Assembly (NCBI GenBank): GCA_031255815.1
Contig: JAIRRU010000002.1
Coordinates: 1-11,417, forward strand
Length of the DNA stretch: 11,417 nucleotides
Direction of reading: 5' to 3'
DNA from: Treponema sp.
Lineage (GTDB): Bacteria > Spirochaetota > Spirochaetia > Treponematales > Breznakiellaceae
Below, piece after piece: positions 1 to 6,973 of the stretch; within the stretch, counting starts at the first letter, position 1; each line of letters opens with the position of its first letter. The notes below the pieces were generated by a model. The model ran no database searches. It was given only the letters and a program-made list of their open reading frames with translations, and had not been told where the DNA came from. The translations under genes were made by a program, and so were the position numbers.

Positions 1-909
1 GGGGCAAAGTGCGACATCGGCCGCCTGCAGCTCCTCTTTGGGGCAAAGATCCCGGTAGCGGTGCAGGATCCCTCCTACCCGGTCTATGTGGACGGTTCGG
101 TGCTGATAGGCGCGGCGGGGGGCTGGGCGGGAACCGGCTACCAAGGCATCGTGTACCTGCCCTGTACGGCGGAGAACGACTACTTCCCCGATCTTTCCCC
201 CCTTCCCCGGGACGGGATCCTCTACTTCTGCTCCCCCAACAACCCCACCGGGGCAACGGCCGGCCGGGGGCAGCTTGAGGCCCTGGTAAAGGCCGCCCGG
301 GAAAAGGGCGTTCTCATCGTCTTTGACGCGGCCTACGCGGAGTACATCCGGGACCCGGCCCTGCCGAAATCGATCTTCGAAATAGAGGGGGCCAGGGAAT
401 GTGCCGTGGAGGTAAATTCCTTCTCCAAACCCGCTGGCTTTACCGGGGTGCGCCTGGGCTGGACGGTGGTTCCCAAGGAGCTTACATATTCGGGCGGGGA
501 GAGCGTCAACGCCGACTGGACGCGGCTTACCGGGACTATCTTCAACGGCGCTTCCAACATCGCCCAGGCGGGCGCGCTGGCGGCGCTGGACAACGAAGGG
601 CTCAGGGAGATACGGGAACTCTGCGATTTCTACCTGGGGAACGCCGCCCTGATCCGAAGCGCCCTGCAAAAACTGGGAGTAGCCTGCGCGGGCGGGGACA
701 ACTCCCCCTACATCTGGGCCCATTTCCCCGGCCGGGACAGCTGGGAGGTGTTCAACCGGATCCTGGAGAATTGCTACGTGCTCACCACCCCCGGATCGGG
801 CTTCGGCCCCGCGGGGGAAGGCTTTATCCGCTTCAGTTCCTTCGGGCACCGCTCCGATGTGGAGGAAGCCTGCGGGAGGCTCCCGAAGATCGGGCGGTTT
901 TTTCCTTGA
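1..909 (+). CDS. dapL: LL-diaminopimelate aminotransferase, 5'-truncated by the window edge
   Basis: This PLP enzyme converts L-tetrahydrodipicolinate directly to LL-2,6-diaminopimelate with glutamate as amino donor (EC 2.6.1.83), supplying meso-DAP or lysine in the cytoplasm. The frame is open from base 1 and reads GAKCDIGRLQLLFG then VQDPSYPVYVD, a stretch typical of DapL rather than other class I/II aminotransferases. Numbering the 302 visible residues from base 1, the substrate/PLP motif SPNNPTG is at 78-84, FDAAY (PLP-contacting Asp109 and Tyr112) at 108-112, the Schiff-base lysine Lys143 lies in NSFSKPAGFTGVRLGW, and the conserved C-terminal arginine is Arg277 in FIRFSSFG. DapL is about 410 residues long, so roughly 105 N-terminal residues lie outside the window. 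The GTG at base 61 is an internal codon, not the start. The stop codon overlaps a promoter for the downstream transport operon. Identity is secure from the motifs. Confidence 0.95.
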   Translation, partial: GAKCDIGRLQLLFGAKIPVAVQDPSYPVYVDGSVLIGAAGGWAGTGYQGIVYLPCTAENDYFPDLSPLPRDGILYFCSPNNPTGATAGRGQLEALVKAAREKGVLIVFDAAYAEYIRDPALPKSIFEIEGARECAVEVNSFSKPAGFTGVRLGWTVVPKELTYSGGESVNADWTRLTGTIFNGASNIAQAGALAALDNEGLREIRELCDFYLGNAALIRSALQKLGVACAGGDNSPYIWAHFPGRDSWEVFNRILENCYVLTTPGSGFGPAGEGFIRFSSFGHRSDVEEACGRLPKIGRFFP

Positions 910-921
910 CAAGGGAAAAAA
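898..921. promoter_or_regulatory. Interrupted palindrome over the -35 box, possible operator
   Basis: The left arm T6-CCTT (898-907) and right arm AAGGG-A6 (911-921) are inverted copies around the 3-nt centre GAC, with one extra G at 915. The central CCTT/AAGG part is perfect. It covers the -35 hexamer of the putative promoter, a place where repressors commonly bind. It does not look like a normal terminator, because the T-run precedes the stem and an A-run follows it. The operator role is inference, and no regulator gene is visible in the window. Confidence 0.35.
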
Positions 922-933
922 AACTGGTATCAT
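906..933 (+). promoter_or_regulatory. Putative sigma70-type promoter for the transporter operon
   Basis: A perfect -35 box TTGACA (906-911) is followed by a 16-bp spacer and TATCAT (928-933), five of six bases matching TATAAT. Transcription would start near 940, giving a leader of about 54 nt before the permease ATG at 994. The -35 box overlaps the dapL stop codon (907-909) and lies at the centre of an interrupted palindrome. Confidence 0.6.
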
Positions 934-993
934 AAGAATTCTTTGGTTTTATGCGCGAAGCGCGGCAAACTGGAGGGAGGATACACGTTTAGT

Positions 994-2025
994 ATGGGAA
1001 AAAGTTCCAAGACAGGGGCGCCGCCCGCCGCTAATTTAACGGGGAACAGCAAGCGGGGGGATGCGCCGGTTCAAGAGCCCGCCGGCTCCCGGGAGGATTC
1101 CCGCGAGAGGAAGGCCAAGGCCCGCAGGATCTTGCTGCGGGATATAACGCGGGATCGCCAGCTCTACCTCCTTTTGGTTCTCCCGCTCCTGTGGGTCGCC
1201 GTGTTCAGATACGGCCCCATGTACGGCCTCCAGATTGCCTTTAAAGACTACATCATGCGGGACGGGTTCTGGGGCAGCAAATGGGCGGGGCTTAAGTATT
1301 TCAAAACCTTTACCAGTTCCTATTACTTCCCCCGGCTCATCGGCAACACCATCGGCGTCAGCCTCTACTCCATGATCGCCGGTTTCTTCCCCCCCATCCT
1401 TCTCGCCATCGCCTTTAACGAGTGCCGCATCAACTTCATGAAGAAGTCCATACAGCTTATCACCTACGCCCCCCATTTTCTCTCCACCGTGGTGGTGGTG
1501 GGGATCATCACCCAGGTTCTTTCCACCAACGGCATCGTCAATACCTTTATCACGGCCCTGGGGGGCAGCCGCGTTACCTTTCTGGGGGAGGCGGGGCTCT
1601 TTAAGTCGATCTACGTGTGGAGCGGGGTCTGGCAGGGGGTGGGCTACAATTCCATCATCTACCTGGCGGCCCTGGCGGGGATCAACCCGGAGCTGCAGGA
1701 GGTGGCCTACATCGACGGGGCGAATATCTGGCAGCGGATCTGGCATGTGGACATTCCGGGGATTCTGCCCACCGCGATAATCCTGCTCATCGTGAACACG
1801 GCGGGGCTGCTGAACGTGGGTTTCGAGAAGGTGTACCTGTTGCAGAACCCCCTCAACATGAGCGCGTCCGACGTAATTTCCACCTACACCTACCGCATGG
1901 GCCTGGTGGATATGAACTACAGCCTGGCTACGGCGGTGGGCCTGTTCCAGTCGCTTATTTCCTTCGCCTTTATGATCATGGTTAACCAGATAGCCAAGAA
2001 GCTGAGCGAAACGAGTCTGTGGTAA
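994..2025 (+). CDS. CUT1-family sugar ABC transporter permease (LplB/YteP type)
   Basis: This is an inner-membrane permease of the oligosaccharide importer family that includes B. subtilis LplB and YteP. From the ATG at 994 it has 343 residues. A polar, basic N-terminal tail of about 50 residues precedes the first membrane segment (LYLLLVLPLLWVAVF, about 57-71) and the family signature RYGPMYGLQIAFKDY. Further hydrophobic segments follow, then the cytoplasmic EAA loop that docks the ATPase, EVAYIDGANIWQRIWHVDIP, starting at Glu236. The start at 994 is chosen because GGAGGGAGG lies at 972-980 just ahead; an in-frame TTG at 943 has no ribosome binding site and falls at the predicted transcription start. 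The tail is somewhat longer than usual in this family. It is the first gene of the operon; the second permease begins 10 nt after its stop. The substrate cannot be read from the permease alone. Confidence 0.92.
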   Translation: MGKSSKTGAPPAANLTGNSKRGDAPVQEPAGSREDSRERKAKARRILLRDITRDRQLYLLLVLPLLWVAVFRYGPMYGLQIAFKDYIMRDGFWGSKWAGLKYFKTFTSSYYFPRLIGNTIGVSLYSMIAGFFPPILLAIAFNECRINFMKKSIQLITYAPHFLSTVVVVGIITQVLSTNGIVNTFITALGGSRVTFLGEAGLFKSIYVWSGVWQGVGYNSIIYLAALAGINPELQEVAYIDGANIWQRIWHVDIPGILPTAIILLIVNTAGLLNVGFEKVYLLQNPLNMSASDVISTYTYRMGLVDMNYSLATAVGLFQSLISFAFMIMVNQIAKKLSETSLW

Positions 2026-2035
2026 AGGGGGCGGT

Positions 2036-2935
2036 ATGCTGAACAGCCGGAAGATGCGCCTGAGCGCCAGCGACAAGGCTTTTTATATTGCCGATTACAG
2101 CTTACTGATATTCTGCGGCATCGTCGTGCTGCTGCCGCTGCTGAACGTTTTTTCCCAGGCCCTGTCCGATCCCAGCTCGGTGCTGGCGGGGCGGGTGCTG
2201 TTCTGGCCCCGGAATTTCACCCTGGATACGCTAAAGCTCATCCTGCGCAACCCGAATATCAAGACGGGGTATCTGAACACCTTATTCTACGCCTCGGTGG
2301 GGACGGTGTTAAACCTGACGATGACGGTGGCCTGCGCGTACCCCCTGTCGCGGGTTACCCTGCGGGGGCGGAACGCCATTATGCTGATATTCACGTTTAC
2401 CATGATGTTCGGCGGGGGGATGATACCGACCTACATCCTGATAAAGGATCTGGGGCTGATAGACACGCGCTGGGTAATGATAGTGCCGGGCGCGATGACG
2501 GTATGGAACATGATACTGGCGCGGACTTTTTTTCAGAACACCATACCCAAGGAGATGTACGAATCGGCTGAGCTGGACGGGGCGGGCCATATCCGGGTTC
2601 TGGCTTCAATTGTGCTGCCCCTGTCCTCGTCGATATTGGCGGTGCTGACGCTGTTCTACGCGGTGGGGCACTGGAACTCGTATTTTGACGCGATGATGTA
2701 CCTGCGCTCCCAAAGGCTGTTCAACATTCAGCTGATACTGCGGAACGCGATAGCGAATATCCAGAATTTGCTTAACCAGTCGGATAATCTGGGAGCCCTG
2801 GAACAGACCATGGCTTTCGCGGAGGCGAGCAAGTACGCGATCATCGTTGTATCTATGGTACCGGTATTGGTCATTTATCCCTTTGTGCAGAAACACTTCA
2901 TCAAAGGGATCATGATAGGGGCCCTTAAGGGCTGA
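2036..2935 (+). CDS. CUT1-family sugar ABC transporter permease (LplC/YtcP type)
   Basis: This is the second permease half of the importer, 299 residues, forming the membrane channel as a heterodimer with the preceding protein. Diagnostic family motifs are FTMMFGGGMIPTYILIKDLG (about 121-140), LARTFFQNTIPKEMYESAELDGAG (about 161-184, containing the EAA loop with Glu176 and Gly182) and a C-terminal YPFVQKHFIKGIMIGALKG typical of LplC/YtcP relatives. Hydrophobic segments are visible near 22-40, 82-103, 113-135, 143-162, 193-211 and 267-283. The ATG is preceded by AAAGGGGGCGG, which overlaps the intergenic 10 nt after the first permease. The gene is notable for heavy CTG (Leu), GCG and ATA use, whereas the first half of the neighbouring permease gene prefers CTC and GCC. 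No ATP-binding subunit is encoded nearby, as is common for CUT1 systems that share one ATPase. Confidence 0.93.
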   Translation: MLNSRKMRLSASDKAFYIADYSLLIFCGIVVLLPLLNVFSQALSDPSSVLAGRVLFWPRNFTLDTLKLILRNPNIKTGYLNTLFYASVGTVLNLTMTVACAYPLSRVTLRGRNAIMLIFTFTMMFGGGMIPTYILIKDLGLIDTRWVMIVPGAMTVWNMILARTFFQNTIPKEMYESAELDGAGHIRVLASIVLPLSSSILAVLTLFYAVGHWNSYFDAMMYLRSQRLFNIQLILRNAIANIQNLLNQSDNLGALEQTMAFAEASKYAIIVVSMVPVLVIYPFVQKHFIKGIMIGALKG

Positions 2936-2957
2936 ATTTCTTGAGGAGGATCCAGAT

Positions 2958-4685
2958 ATGAACAGGAACGCGAAGAGGGCGGCCATCGTATTAGTGATGG
3001 CCGCGGTTTTGTTGCAGGCTTTGTGGGCGGGGGGCAGGCAGTCCGCACCGTCCGGGGGCGCGGCGGATCGGAATAATTTGAACGCGCTGGGCACTTTCCC
3101 CCTGGTAAAGGAGAAAGAAACCATCACCGTTATGACCGGGATGGATACCACCTACTTTAACGGCGGCACCAACTGGTTTAGCAAGTACTACGAAGACAAG
3201 ACAAATGTCCGGGTAAACTGGGTTATCGCTTCCCCGGATCAGTTCAAGGAACGGGTCAACCTGGCCCTGGCCAGCTCGGAGCCGATTGATTTCATCGCCG
3301 CCACCAATTCATCCATACTTTCTTTCAGCATGACGGAGTTTCTGAAATTCGCCGAGCAGAAGGTCGTATTGCCCCTCAATTCCCTGATCGAATCGGATTC
3401 CGTATACCTCAAGCAGCGCTTGAACGAGGTGCCCCTCTGGAGGGAATTCCTTACCCAGCCCGACGGCAACATCTACGCATACCCCACCCTGAACGACTGC
3501 TACCACTGCAAGTACTACGGCAAAATGTGGGTGAACAAGGAATTCCTCAAAAACCTGAACCTGAAGACCCCTACTACCACGGAAGAATTCCGCCAGATGC
3601 TCCTGGCCTTCAAGAACCAGGACGCCAACGGCAACGGCGATCCCAACGATGAAATACCGATGATGGGAGCGGTTCATGATTTCTTTACCAATATCGACAC
3701 CTACCTGATATCGGCGTTCATTTACGACGACGGCAAAGACCGGCTCTTTATCGACAACGGGAAGGTGGTCGCCGCCTTCACCCAGCCTGAATTTCAGGAG
3801 GGGCTCCGTTACCTCAACCGGCTCTTTCAGGACGGCCTTGTTGAAAAAGACACCTTTACCGTTAACCGGAATGTCCGCCACCAGCTTAACAGCACTAAAT
3901 ACGAGTCCATAATCGGCGCCATGCCCAACCACCACCACGGGAATCTGGGAAACCGCGAAGATTACCAGCAGACCGGCCAGCCGGTGCGCTGGATTGACTA
4001 CGAACCCATCCCCCCTCTGAAAGGGCCCAGGGGAGTACAGGTAACCCGTTACGACTATTACCAGCAGTTTATGTATACCGAGAACGGCAGTATGATTCCC
4101 GCTACCAGCAAGAATCCGGCTCTGGTTGTACGCTTCCTGGACTGGTTCTTTACCGACGAGGGGAATACCATGCTGCGTTACGGTGAAAAAAACGTCGGCT
4201 GGGCCGATCCGGATCCGGGAGCCACCGGCCCCGACGGAAGCCCCGCGAAGATAAAAGCCCTCGTTATAAGCCCGTCCAATCCCTATTACAACAATCTGGT
4301 CTGGGGCCCGCTGTTCCCCAATTTTGCCAGCAACGCTTTCCGGAACCTTCTGGAGGCGGCCTCAGACATGGTGGCCCCGGACGGCAGCGGAGTCGAGCGC
4401 TTCCTGGAAATAAAATCCAGGGATAATTACGCTCCCTACGCCCAGGACATCAACAAACTGGTGCCCCCCATGTACTACTCCGCGGACGACACCCTCGAAA
4501 TGACCACCATGGCGACCAACATCAACACCTACGTTGAGGAAAGCATCGCTAAGTTTACGGTGGGCGACCTGAACATCGACCGGGACTGGGCTGCCTTCCA
4601 GGCCAACCTGAGGAACCTGGGGCTCGACCGCTACCTGCAGATTGTGCAGAACACCTACGACAAGAGCGCCTTTGCGAAAAGGTAA
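2958..4685 (+). CDS. Extracellular solute-binding protein, family 1 (LplA/YtcQ-like)
   Basis: This 575-residue protein is the substrate-capture component of the ABC importer, acting in the periplasm. A signal peptide is clear: basic MNRNAKR, a hydrophobic core to about residue 20, and a likely signal peptidase I site after Leu-Trp-Ala24, followed by GGRQ. There is no lipobox cysteine, so it looks soluble rather than lipid-anchored. At about 222-232, DANGNGDPNDE is the calcium-loop-like motif common in large LplA/YtcQ-type binding proteins. Aromatic-rich stretches such as TLNDCYHCKYYGKMW (177-191) and RYDYYQQFMY fit a sugar-binding cleft. The length of over 550 residues fits the large-oligosaccharide class rather than monosaccharide binders. 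GAGGAGGA at 2943-2950 is a strong ribosome binding site 7 nt before the ATG, and the gene follows the second permease by 22 nt. A strong terminator follows its stop. The ligand is unknown; the adjacent GH95 suggests a fucosylated or L-galactosylated glycan. Confidence 0.92.
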   Translation: MNRNAKRAAIVLVMAAVLLQALWAGGRQSAPSGGAADRNNLNALGTFPLVKEKETITVMTGMDTTYFNGGTNWFSKYYEDKTNVRVNWVIASPDQFKERVNLALASSEPIDFIAATNSSILSFSMTEFLKFAEQKVVLPLNSLIESDSVYLKQRLNEVPLWREFLTQPDGNIYAYPTLNDCYHCKYYGKMWVNKEFLKNLNLKTPTTTEEFRQMLLAFKNQDANGNGDPNDEIPMMGAVHDFFTNIDTYLISAFIYDDGKDRLFIDNGKVVAAFTQPEFQEGLRYLNRLFQDGLVEKDTFTVNRNVRHQLNSTKYESIIGAMPNHHHGNLGNREDYQQTGQPVRWIDYEPIPPLKGPRGVQVTRYDYYQQFMYTENGSMIPATSKNPALVVRFLDWFFTDEGNTMLRYGEKNVGWADPDPGATGPDGSPAKIKALVISPSNPYYNNLVWGPLFPNFASNAFRNLLEAASDMVAPDGSGVERFLEIKSRDNYAPYAQDINKLVPPMYYSADDTLEMTTMATNINTYVEESIAKFTVGDLNIDRDWAAFQANLRNLGLDRYLQIVQNTYDKSAFAKR

Positions 4686-4700
4686 ACCCTAAAAACGCTG

Positions 4701-4732
4701 CCCCTTCCCCAGGCGGGAAGGGGTATTTTTTT
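4701..4732 (+). terminator. Strong intrinsic terminator between binding-protein and hydrolase genes
   Basis: A perfect 9-bp stem CCCCTTCCC (4701-4709) / GGGAAGGGG (4715-4723) with 5-nt loop CAGGC is followed by TA and seven T residues (4726-4732). This is a textbook rho-independent terminator on the + strand. It ends only 15 bp before the ATG of the hydrolase, leaving no room for a complete promoter between them. It probably sets a higher level for the transporter transcript than for the hydrolase. Confidence 0.85.
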
Positions 4733-4747
4733 GCAGCCGGAGAATAT

Positions 4748-6973
4748 ATGCGGAACATCATAAAACTTGGCCATCCCGCATCTGACTGGACGGAGGGGCT
4801 TCCCCTGGGGAACGGGAGGCTCGGTGCCATGGTGCAGGGGCAGCTCGCCGAAGAAGCCCTCCTGATCAACGAGGAGACCATGTACTACGGCGGCCCCAGG
4901 GGGCGGCAGAACCCCGATACCGCCAAACAGCTCGGCGCCCTGCGGGATCTGCTCTTCGCCGGAAAAGCGGAAGAGGCGGAGTTTCTGGCCAGGGCCGCCA
5001 TGACCGGGACGCCCCGGTATCTGGGGCCTTTTCAGCCCGCCGGTTTCTTCAGAATTTCGTATTTCAAACATAACGGGAACGTATCCGAATATTCGCGGGT
5101 TCTGGACATCGACAAGGCCCTTGCCTCCCTGTCCTACACGATGGACGGGGCCCGGTACAAGCGGGAATATTTTACCGCCCTGGGAACCAACGTGTTCGCC
5201 GTCCGCATAAGCGCGGAAGCCCCCCTGAGCCTTCAGGCGAATCTGAACCGGCGGCCCTTCGAGGAACACACCGGGAAAATAGACGCTAAGACCATCGGTA
5301 TCTGGGGGAGCCTGGGGGAGGGCGGCCCCCGGTACTTCGGCTGCGCCCGGGCCCTCGCGGCGGGCGGATCCTGCGCCCTTATCGGGGACAGCCTGGTGAT
5401 ACGGGACGCGGAAACCATTGTTTTTCTGGTGACCTTTTCCACCGATTACCTTTACAACGGCAACTACCGCGCGGAGGCCCTCTGCACGCTGGACGAGGCC
5501 GAAGGGAAGGGCTGGGAGGCTTTGAAAAACGAACACACCGGTATCTACCGCGGCCTGTACGACAGGGTTCAGCTTAGCCTGAATGACGCGGCGGCCCCGG
5601 AGGAGCCCACGGACGCGCTGCTCAAAAAACTTAAAGAAGGCGGCAACGGGGATTACCTGTGCGCGCTGGGTTTCAATATGGGCCGCTACCTGCTCATTTC
5701 CAGTTCCTACAACTGCCGGACGCCGGCGAATCTGCAGGGAATCTGGAACGGAAGCTATACGCCGCCCTGGGAAAGCGTGTTCACCATCAACATCAATCTC
5801 CAGATGAACTACTGGCCCGCGGAACTCTGCAATCTTCCCGAATGTACGGCCCCGCTTTTCGATCTGGTGGATCTGATGGTGCGGCGGGGAAAGGAGACGG
5901 CCAAAAACCTCTACGGCTGCCGGGGCTTTGCGGCCCACCACAATACGGATATCTGGGGGGACACAGACCCTACCGGCTTTTTCGGTTCCAGCCCCTTCTG
6001 GGTCATGGGAGGGGCCTGGCTTGCCCTGCACCTGTACGAGCATTACCGTTTTACCGGGGACAGGGAATTCCTCAGGGCCCGGGCCTTCCCGGTTCTGGAA
6101 CAGGCCCTGCTCTTTTTCCGGGATTACCTGACGGAGGGCGAAAAGGGGGTGTTCCATACCGGGCCCTCGGTGTCTCCTGAGAACACCTATATCACCGCGG
6201 ACGGGCAGAGCGCGGCCCTCTGCATGTCCCCGGCTATGGACAGGCAGATCCTGAGGGAGCTGTATAAGTCCTACGCCGCCGCCTCTGACGAGCTTGGCCG
6301 GGGGCAGGAACTCCGGCGGGAAATGGAAGCCATGGTCAGCCGCCTGCCGGAACTGAAGCTGACCGGGGACGGCCGTATCAGGGAATGGCTTGAGGATTAC
6401 GGGGAAAAGGAACCGGGGCACCGGCACATGTCGCATCTTTTTGCCCTGCATCCGGGCTCCCAGATCACGGAAGAGACGCCGGAGCTGTTCAGGGCGGCGG
6501 AAAAGACCCTGGCCTGCCGGATACAAAACGGCAGCGGCCATACGGGCTGGAGCGCCGCCTGGGTGATCAACCATTGGGCCCGGCTCAAGAACGGCAACCG
6601 GGCCTACGCCCATCTCAGGGATCTGCTTGCGGGAAAAACCATAGAAAACATGCTGAACGTCCATCCCCCCTTCCAGATCGACGGGAGTTTCGGCCTTACC
6701 GCGGGGCTGGCGGAGATGCTGCTACAGTCCCACGGGGATTGCTGCGAACTCTTACCTGCCCTGCCCGACGGGTGGAAGAAGGGAAGGGTCTCCGGCCTGC
6801 GCCTGCGGGGCGGTATAAGCGCGGAAATTTCCTGGCAGGACGGGAAGCTCGCCCGGGCAGTCCTGACGGCGGACAAGGACACCCGGGCCAGGGTAAAGTA
6901 CGGGGATAAAACGGTAAGCCTCTCTCTCCCGGGGGGTATCCCCCAAGAGCTTAGCGGGCTGAGGGATCCCTGA
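4748..6973 (+). CDS. Glycoside hydrolase family 95 (alpha-L-fucosidase or alpha-L-galactosidase)
   Basis: This 741-residue enzyme is expected to release terminal alpha-linked L-fucose or L-galactose from oligosaccharides by inversion. The N-terminal beta-sandwich domain begins with WTEGLPLGNGRLGAMV (about 14-29) and NEETMYYGG. The (alpha/alpha)6 catalytic domain contains LQGIWNGSYTPPW, TININLQMNYWPAE (Thr346, Asn348, Asn350), HNTDIWGDTDP, PSVSPEN with Glu478, and FQIDGSFG with Asp645. By comparison with Bifidobacterium AfcA, Glu478 is the likely general acid, and Asn348/Asn350 with Asp645 would activate the water. The position matching AfcA His419 is Thr346 here, which may favour L-galactose. 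There is no signal peptide, so it acts in the cytoplasm on imported sugars. GGAG at 4739-4742 is the ribosome binding site. The length is normal for the family. Its last 23 bases overlap the convergent helicase gene. Family assignment is secure; exact substrate is not. Confidence 0.93.
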   Translation: MRNIIKLGHPASDWTEGLPLGNGRLGAMVQGQLAEEALLINEETMYYGGPRGRQNPDTAKQLGALRDLLFAGKAEEAEFLARAAMTGTPRYLGPFQPAGFFRISYFKHNGNVSEYSRVLDIDKALASLSYTMDGARYKREYFTALGTNVFAVRISAEAPLSLQANLNRRPFEEHTGKIDAKTIGIWGSLGEGGPRYFGCARALAAGGSCALIGDSLVIRDAETIVFLVTFSTDYLYNGNYRAEALCTLDEAEGKGWEALKNEHTGIYRGLYDRVQLSLNDAAAPEEPTDALLKKLKEGGNGDYLCALGFNMGRYLLISSSYNCRTPANLQGIWNGSYTPPWESVFTININLQMNYWPAELCNLPECTAPLFDLVDLMVRRGKETAKNLYGCRGFAAHHNTDIWGDTDPTGFFGSSPFWVMGGAWLALHLYEHYRFTGDREFLRARAFPVLEQALLFFRDYLTEGEKGVFHTGPSVSPENTYITADGQSAALCMSPAMDRQILRELYKSYAAASDELGRGQELRREMEAMVSRLPELKLTGDGRIREWLEDYGEKEPGHRHMSHLFALHPGSQITEETPELFRAAEKTLACRIQNGSGHTGWSAAWVINHWARLKNGNRAYAHLRDLLAGKTIENMLNVHPPFQIDGSFGLTAGLAEMLLQSHGDCCELLPALPDGWKKGRVSGLRLRGGISAEISWQDGKLARAVLTADKDTRARVKYGDKTVSLSLPGGIPQELSGLRDP

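Noticed and set aside
898..921. The T6/A8 palindrome after dapL as an intrinsic terminator.
   Set aside because: The stem is weak and AT-rich outside four pairs, and there is no T-run after the hairpin on the + strand; an operator or chance palindrome fits better.
943..993. Upstream TTG start adding 17 residues to the first permease.
   Set aside because: It has no ribosome binding site and lies at the predicted transcription start, while ATG 994 follows GGAGGGAGG.
1036..2076. A 346-codon minus-strand frame across the first permease.
   Set aside because: The translation is rich in His, Pro, Gly and Arg with no fold or motif, and the opposite strand encodes an evident membrane permease.
4655..6664. 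A 669-codon open frame on the minus strand across the GH95 gene.
   Set aside because: It lies wholly antisense to a gene with clear catalytic motifs and normal length. Long antisense frames are expected in GC-rich DNA, and its translation shows no recognisable domain.
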